This document shows, piece by piece, positions 15,329 through 19,647 of a stretch of DNA of 19,647 nucleotides. The stretch covers positions 1-19,647 of the forward strand of contig CAJMRR010000020.1 of NCBI GenBank assembly GCA_905215835.1, written 5' to 3'. How positions within the stretch are numbered: position 1 is the first letter of the stretch; each line of letters opens with the position of its first letter. The stretch is from an uncultured bacterium (GTDB lineage Bacteria; Actinomycetota; Coriobacteriia; Coriobacteriales; Coriobacteriaceae). Position numbers and translations under genes: made by a program. A model generated the notes under the pieces. It had not been told where the DNA came from. It did not search any database and saw only the letters and a list, made by a program, of their open reading frames with translations.

Positions 15329-15366
15329 AAAACCACCACAAAGGTGCCTGTCCCCTTTGTGGTGGT
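15329..15366 (-). terminator. Terminator-like hairpin after lgt
   Basis: A perfect 13-bp inverted repeat (15332-15344 with 15354-15366) closes a 9-base loop. On the minus strand it reads ACCACCACAAAGG, loop, CCTTTGTGGTGGT, then TTTTGCC. The loop side carries GGGGACAGGCACC, a motif resembling short REP-type palindromes in other bacteria. It starts six bases past the lgt stop codon. Confidence 0.7.
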
Positions 15367-15371
15367 CTTGG

Positions 15372-16174
15372 TTAGGCGTCGAGGTAGATGCGCTGGGGGC
15401 GATTGCGGTGTCGGGCGAAGATGATGAGCGCCAGGCCGGCGATCACGAGCGGCAAACTCAGCAGCTGACCCATGGTGATGACGCCGCCCAACAGATAACC
15501 CAGCTGGGCATCGGGCACGCGCACGAACTCAACGAGAAAGCGGACGATGCCGTACCCCATCACGAACACGCCCATAAACGTACCCTGGGGCAGTAGCGGC
15601 TTTTTGCGGCTGAGCACCTGCAAAATACAGAAGAGCACGACGCCCTCAAGAAACGCCTCGTAGAGCTGGGAGGGATGGCGCGGCATATCGCCCGCAGTGC
15701 CGCCAAAGACCACACCCCAGGGCAGATCGGTCGGCTTACCCCACAGCTCGCCGTTGACGAAATTGGCGCAACGTCCCAGGCACAGCGCCAGCGGAGCACC
15801 GATTACAGCAAGGTCGGCGATGGTCCAGGCGTCGAGCTTATACATGCGGCATACAATGATGCCGCCCAAGATGCCGCCCACCAGGCCGCCATGGAAGCTC
15901 ATGCCGCCCTCGTTGGTGGCAAAGATCTCGAGCGGATGGGTCCAATAGTAACCATCGCCGTAAAAGACGACGTAAAACAGGCGAGCGCCGATAATGAGGC
16001 CAAAGACCGCGCCGACCACGACGCTCGTCAGGTCATCAATCGTAATGTCGAAGCCCCAACGACGCTGCGTGCGGTACATAACGACCGCCGTGAGCAGAGA
16101 GCCGACCAGTAGATGGTGATGGGGCCCGCCGAGATTGCGACGGGATCAAGCATATGGTAGAGGTCGTTGAGCAT
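15372..16174 (-). pseudogene. lgt: Prolipoprotein diacylglyceryl transferase with frame break near the 5' end
   Basis: Lgt moves diacylglycerol from phosphatidylglycerol onto the lipobox cysteine of prolipoproteins in the cytoplasmic membrane. The open frame from an internal ATG at 16079 (235 residues) has every late signature: SFHGGLVGG (His63), LGRCANFVNGELWG (Arg103, Glu111), HPSQLYE, and VRFLVEFVRVPD. The true N-terminus lies upstream in another frame: an ATG at 16174 with AGGGGG six bases before it encodes LNDLYHMLDPVAISAGPITIYW, the start expected of Lgt. The frames part at about 16105, where the conserved YG after the Trp and roughly six residues of the first membrane segment are missing. 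The gene is therefore frameshifted in this sequence, by a real mutation or a sequencing error. A protein starting at 16079 would lack the first membrane segment. Confidence 0.75.
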
Positions 16175-16199
16175 ATCGATCCCCCTGCTCCCTACATAC

Positions 16200-16234
16200 A
16201 AATGCGGCCGCGGGCCTTACGCTCGCAGCCGCAT
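16200..16234 (-). terminator. Terminator hairpin after the NifU-type gene
   Basis: An 11-bp stem (16224-16234 with 16202-16212, one G-U pair in minus-strand RNA) with an 11-base loop is followed by ATTTGTATG. It lies between the NifU-type gene and the lgt ribosome site, so lgt may need its own promoter or depend on read-through. Confidence 0.6.
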
Positions 16235-16283
16235 ATTTGGACGTAACGTCTACGCGGAGCGTACCGTCCGCAGCTTTCGCATC

Positions 16284-16562
16284 TTAGAACGGCGCGTACT
16301 CGTCGTACAGGTCCTCGGCCTCGCCGGAAGCATTGACCTGCTCAACGCGGGTAACGCCGGGCACGTGCTCCTTCAGGATGCGCTCGATACCCATGGAAAG
16401 GGTCAGCGAGCTCATGGGACAGCCGGCGCAAGCGCCCTGCAGCTCCAGTTTGACGACGCCCTCGTCGTCGACGCCCACATACTCCATATCGCCGCCATCG
16501 GCCTGCAGGTTGGGGCGAATCTCTTCAAGAACCTTCTTAAGCAGCTCTTCGTTAACAGCCAC
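16284..16562 (-). CDS. NifU C-terminal domain-type iron-sulfur cluster scaffold
   Basis: 92 residues, a single NifU C-terminal domain (Nfu type) that carries a Fe-S cluster on a CxxC pair. The pair is visible as GACAGCPMSS with Cys45 and Cys48. RPNLQADGGDMEYVGVDD upstream and the GIERILKEHVPGVTRVEQV helix-strand after it are typical. It starts with GTG at 16562; AAGGAG (16568-16573) is five bases upstream. It probably passes clusters to apo-proteins in the cytoplasm. A perfect palindrome precedes the ribosome site. Confidence 0.93.
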   Translation of the reverse strand: MAVNEELLKKVLEEIRPNLQADGGDMEYVGVDDEGVVKLELQGACAGCPMSSLTLSMGIERILKEHVPGVTRVEQVNASGEAEDLYDEYAPF

Positions 16563-16584
16563 AGGGGCTCCTTTCTCACAATTA

Positions 16585-16600
16585 CGCGGGCGCGCCCGCG
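16585..16600. promoter_or_regulatory. Perfect 16-bp GC palindrome upstream of the NifU-type gene
   Basis: CGCGGGCGCGCCCGCG is its own reverse complement and ends about 12 bases before the ribosome site. It could be an operator or a leader hairpin that affects translation. There is no T-run, so termination is unlikely. Known Fe-S regulators usually bind AT-rich sites, so no protein is proposed. Confidence 0.4.
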
Positions 16601-16732
16601 GACAGAAGCTATGTTACTACAGCCGTGTACCCGCTCACGAGCCGTCCATGCGCGCAGACGCGACTTTCACGAGTAGTCAATTTGGGACGGGTCTCTTTTG
16701 GCTGTTTTGCCGCCAGCTGGCGTTGGCACGCG

Positions 16733-17257
16733 CTACTGCCGAGTCTGCTCCCCGGTACCAATCTGGACATCGACGATGACCTGGCGGTAGCTGATGCCGC
16801 AGGAGTCGAGAATGCGGCGGCTGATACGGCCGTCATCGGTGTCGGCATACTTATTGTCCAGGTAGACGACCTCGCCCACACCCACCTGCGCCAGGATCTT
16901 GGCGCAGTCGTGGCACGGAAACAGCGTGACGTAGACCGTGGAACCCTCAAGGTCTTTGAGCGAGCCGCGGTAGTTGAGCACGGCGTTTGCCTCGGCATGC
17001 ACCACGTAGTTGTGCTTGTCCTGCAACGGATCATCACTCGTGCCCCACGGGAAAAAGTCATCGTTGAGCGCCGAGGGCGTACCGTTGTAGCCCACCGAAA
17101 GGATGCGGTGGTTGGTGCTGGCGATGCACGCGCCCACCTGCGTGTTGGGGTCCTTGCTGCGGCGCTGCGCGGCAATGGCCACGCTCATAAAGAACTCGTC
17201 CCAGCTAATGACGTCGCGGCGCTTGCCCGACGCGGTTTGATGAAGATCGTCCGACAT
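16733..17257 (-). CDS. Deoxycytidylate deaminase family protein (ComEB-like)
   Basis: 174 residues. Zinc-dependent cytidine/deoxycytidylate deaminase fold: HAEANAVLN with the zinc His87 and catalytic Glu89, then PCHDCAK with zinc Cys115 and Cys118. NTQVGACIA and SVGYNGTP upstream belong to the dCMP-deaminase subgroup, which makes dUMP from dCMP for thymidylate synthesis. The frame is open 27 codons further upstream, but GGAGG (17266-17270), eight bases before the ATG at 17257, sets the start. A 12-bp palindrome (16711-16722) lies just past the stop and may aid termination. Confidence 0.93.
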   Translation of the reverse strand: MSDDLHQTASGKRRDVISWDEFFMSVAIAAQRRSKDPNTQVGACIASTNHRILSVGYNGTPSALNDDFFPWGTSDDPLQDKHNYVVHAEANAVLNYRGSLKDLEGSTVYVTLFPCHDCAKILAQVGVGEVVYLDNKYADTDDGRISRRILDSCGISYRQVIVDVQIGTGEQTRQ

Positions 17258-17291
17258 GGCAGACACCTCCGAAATCGCAATAGTTTGACCC

Positions 17292-17300
17292 ATTGTAGCA
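17292..17300 (-). promoter_or_regulatory. Extended -10 promoter of the deaminase gene
   Basis: The minus strand reads TGCTACAAT, an extended -10 box (TG-N-TACAAT, five of six matches). It lies 35 bases before the deaminase start, which leaves a short leader containing the GGAGG site. No -35 consensus is visible, as is common for extended -10 promoters. Confidence 0.5.
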
Positions 17301-17340
17301 GGTGGAAAGTGGAGACGTTTTTGTCCCACCGTCTCCATCG

Positions 17341-18189
17341 CTACGCGCGACGGGGCTTTTGATTGATGTGGTAGAGCTCGGCGAGACCCCGCAGCGTCAG
17401 TGCATCGTCGACCGTCAGGCTATGGCCGACAAGGGCCGCAAGCGCCTCTGCATCGTCGCCGGTAATGACGATGGGCACATCGCCCTCCCCCGCGGCCTTG
17501 GTCGCGCGCATCTCGGCAAGCACCATGTCGAGCATGCCGTCGATGCGGGCAACCTCGCCCAAAACCACACCCGAGCGCATGGCCTCGCGCGTGTTGCGGC
17601 CGATGACGTGTGTTGGCGCCGAGGGCTCAACCTGGGGCAGGCGCGCTGCTGCCGAAAGCGAGCGGGCGCCGAGGGCCAGGCCCGGCGCGATAACGCCGCC
17701 GACAAAGGTACCATGCGCGTCGATGACCTCGATATTGGTCGTGGTGCCCAGGTCAATCACGATGCACGGCGAGCCGTAGACGGCGCGGGCAGCCACGGCG
17801 TCGGCGATGCGGTCGGGACCGATCTCGGCCGGGTCATCGTAGTGCACGGGCATGCCGGTCTTAAGTCCCGGCCCCACCGTGAGCACGCGCCCCGTGCAGG
17901 TACGGGAAAGTGCCGCCTTCCACGGGCGCTCGAGCGCCGGGACCACGCAGCTCAGCACAGCAGCCGTGGGCACAAGCGCGCCCGGCATGCCCGCATCGGC
18001 CGCCAGTGCGACCATGACCTGCACGAGACGCATGCGCGCCTCGTCTGCCGTGATGCTCGACGGCGTGGTGATCTCGCACGTCGCAAGCGGACATTCCTGC
18101 GCCGCGGCCGAATCCTCTGCAAACAGGCCAAAGCGAATGAACGTGTTGCCCACGTCGACCGTCAATATATATGCGCACCCATTAAGCAT
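17341..18189 (-). CDS. coaX: Type III pantothenate kinase
   Basis: Catalyses the first step of coenzyme A synthesis, ATP-dependent phosphorylation of pantothenate. 282 residues in the ASKHA fold: phosphate loop DVGNT at 12-16, GPDRIAD at 124-130 with the proposed catalytic Asp126, the second phosphate motif DLGTTT at 146-151, and GGVIAPGLALGARSL at 164-178. These identify the CoaX type rather than CoaA. The ATG at 18189 has AAAGGAG nine bases upstream (18198-18204); the frame is open further but lacks a site. It is divergent from the OPT transporter gene. A short inverted repeat (17311-17317 with 17330-17336) follows the stop. Confidence 0.95.
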   Translation of the reverse strand: MLNGCAYILTVDVGNTFIRFGLFAEDSAAAQECPLATCEITTPSSITADEARMRLVQVMVALAADAGMPGALVPTAAVLSCVVPALERPWKAALSRTCTGRVLTVGPGLKTGMPVHYDDPAEIGPDRIADAVAARAVYGSPCIVIDLGTTTNIEVIDAHGTFVGGVIAPGLALGARSLSAAARLPQVEPSAPTHVIGRNTREAMRSGVVLGEVARIDGMLDMVLAEMRATKAAGEGDVPIVITGDDAEALAALVGHSLTVDDALTLRGLAELYHINQKPRRA

Positions 18190-18281
18190 CGTCGGCGCTC
18201 CTTTCGTCTGCCCAGCAGTATATCCCTCCGGCAAACAGGGGTAGCTAAAATAGCCCCGTCCCAAAATGACTAGCTTGCGGC

Positions 18282-18373
18282 TATACTGGTGCGCGGTCGT
18301 TTGCGAGCTCACGCGGCGGCCCTTGGTAACCCGACTTCCCGCGCCGTATCCGTAACGGCGCTCCCGGGGGAAG
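18282..18373 (+). promoter_or_regulatory. Candidate -10 box and structured leader of the OPT gene
   Basis: TATACT at 18282-18287 is a good -10 hexamer without a clear -35. Between it and the ribosome site lies a strong two-part hairpin: CTTCCC (18335-18340) pairs with GGGAAG (18368-18373), and GCGCCG (18341-18346) pairs with CGGCGC (18356-18361). The loop is TATCCGTAA, with a bulge on the 3' side. It ends 11 bases before AAAGGAG, with no T-run. I recognise no riboswitch class in it. Confidence 0.35.
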
Positions 18374-18397
18374 CGGATATACGCAAAGGAGTTTTAT

Positions 18398-19647
18398 ATG
18401 AGCAATCCCTCGAACCGCGCTTCGATGCGCGGGCAACTCACGCTGCGCGGCGTCGTCATCGGCGTCCTTGGCTGCGTGATCATCACGGCAAGCTCGGCCT
18501 ATACCGCCCTCAAGATGGGCGCACTCCCCTGGCCGATCATTTTCGCTGCCGTCATCTCGCTGTTCTTCCTGAAGCTCATGGGCAACGCCAGCCTCAACGA
18601 GGCCAACGTCACCCACACCATCATGTCCGCAGGCGCCATGGTCGCTGGCGGTCTGGCGTTTACCATCCCGGGCGCCTGGATGCTGGGCCATGCCGACCAG
18701 ATCAGTTGGCTCGACATGTTTATCGTGGCACTCGCCGGCACTATCCTAGGCCTGCTGGCCACGGCACTCATCCACCGTCACTTTATCGTGGACGCCGCGC
18801 TTGAGTTCCCCACCGGCAACGCCGCAGCTCAGACCCTGCGCGCGACCGAGGCCGGCGGCAAGACCGGCAAGCAGCTCTTTGGCTCCATGGCCATCGCCGG
18901 CATCTACAGCGTGCTGCGCGACGCTCTGGGCATTGTGCCCAGCATGCTTTGCACGCTCAATATCCCCGGCGTGACCTTTGCCATCTACAACTCGCCCATG
19001 TTGCTGTCCATCGGTTTCCTCGTGGGCTTCGCCCCGGTCGCGTTCTGGTTTGCCGGCGCGCTGCTGGGCAACTTTGGCATCATTGTCGGCGGCACCGCTG
19101 CCGGTCTGTTTGACGTTATGACCGCACAGGGCATTGTTAAGTCCCTGGGTATGGGCCTCATGATGGGCTTTGGCGTCGCCGTCGTCCTCAAGGACATCCT
19201 GCCGCAGGTCGCCGGTATCGTCCGCGGCCTCGCCGCCGACAGCTCCACCGACACCGACGAGCAGTCGCTCATCTCGGGCTCCCTTAAGCTCGACGCCGGT
19301 ATCATCGGCCTGGGCGCTGCCGCCATCGCCGTGATCATCGCCATCGTGCTCGACCTTGGCCCCGTTCCGGCCGTCATCGTCACGCTGTTCACCTTTGTCA
19401 CCACCATCATGAGCGCGCAGAGCTGCGGCCAGACGGGTATCGACCCCATGGAGATCTTTGGCCTCATCGTCATGCTCATCGTGGCTGCCTTCGCGCAGCT
19501 CGCGCAGGTCAAGCTGTTCTTTATCGCCGGCATCGTGGCCGTGGCGTGCGGCCTTGCGGGCGACGTCATGAACGACTTTAAGGCCGGCGCCGTGCTGGGC
19601 ACCAACCCACGTGCGCAGTGGATCGGTCAGGCCATTGGCGGCATCGT
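18398..19647 (+). CDS. OPT family oligopeptide transporter (5' part)
   Basis: The frame runs from the ATG at 18398 (AAAGGAG at 18385-18391) to the right edge without a stop, giving 416 residues of a protein normally 600 or more long. Signatures of the oligopeptide transporter family: QLTLRGVVIGVLGCVI, AYTALKMGALPWPI, NEANVTHTIMSAGAMVAGG, FPTGNAAAQTLRATEAGG and GDVMNDFKAGAVLGTNPRAQ. About eight or nine membrane segments are visible. It is a secondary transporter of peptides or metal-chelate compounds across the cytoplasmic membrane; the substrate is not clear. It is the only frame here with consistent codon bias, and it diverges from coaX. Confidence 0.93.
   Translation, partial: MSNPSNRASMRGQLTLRGVVIGVLGCVIITASSAYTALKMGALPWPIIFAAVISLFFLKLMGNASLNEANVTHTIMSAGAMVAGGLAFTIPGAWMLGHADQISWLDMFIVALAGTILGLLATALIHRHFIVDAALEFPTGNAAAQTLRATEAGGKTGKQLFGSMAIAGIYSVLRDALGIVPSMLCTLNIPGVTFAIYNSPMLLSIGFLVGFAPVAFWFAGALLGNFGIIVGGTAAGLFDVMTAQGIVKSLGMGLMMGFGVAVVLKDILPQVAGIVRGLAADSSTDTDEQSLISGSLKLDAGIIGLGAAAIAVIIAIVLDLGPVPAVIVTLFTFVTTIMSAQSCGQTGIDPMEIFGLIVMLIVAAFAQLAQVKLFFIAGIVAVACGLAGDVMNDFKAGAVLGTNPRAQWIGQAIGGI

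Noticed and set aside
18190..18312. An upstream start for coaX giving 323 residues
   Set aside because: The extra residues lack similarity to the CoaX N-terminus, which begins just before DVGNT, and AAAGGAG marks the ATG at 18189.

Overview
The window reads as an ordinary, mostly housekeeping stretch of a high-GC chromosome from an anaerobic actinobacterium. Gene style and content point to Coriobacteriia, most likely Collinsella or a close relative. This is inferred from the proteins (GroEL ending in GGGMY, a DUF6020-type membrane protein, an OPT transporter, an Asp23/AmaP/DUF2273 cluster in a high-GC genome), not from any database search. No rRNA, tRNA, CRISPR array, transposase or prophage gene was found. 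All genes but two are on the minus strand; the plus-strand ones are an M20 amidohydrolase and the 5' part of an OPT transporter cut by the right edge.

Left part (1-3140): the groES-groEL operon lies between two large nested inverted-repeat elements (22-166 and 2358-2568). To its right is about 500 bases with no convincing gene (2569-3070), holding two oppositely oriented copies of a 26-base repeat. Metabolic pair (3141-6410): a YtcJ-type amidohydrolase and an M20 amidohydrolase are divergently transcribed from a 156-base gap.

Membrane block (6517-10275): a DUF2752 protein, two proteins that each start with the same four-Cys zinc ribbon (one DUF4234-like, one DUF4013-like), and a YitT-family protein. 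Envelope-stress block (10481-12935): AmaP, DUF2273 and Asp23 genes in the order known from Staphylococcus, downstream of a YebC-family gene.

Right part (13108-19647): a 727-residue DUF6020-like membrane protein, lgt (prolipoprotein diacylglyceryl transferase) with a reading-frame break in its first membrane segment, a NifU-type Fe-S scaffold preceded by a perfect 16-bp palindrome, a dCMP-deaminase-type protein, type III pantothenate kinase (coaX), and the divergent OPT transporter.

The observations most worth following are the paired nested hairpin elements around groESL, which share short motifs and opposite orientation; the apparent deletion/frameshift in lgt; the paired zinc-ribbon membrane proteins; and the unexplained region at 2569-3070. 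I saw no clear-cut new multi-gene defence or mobile system.
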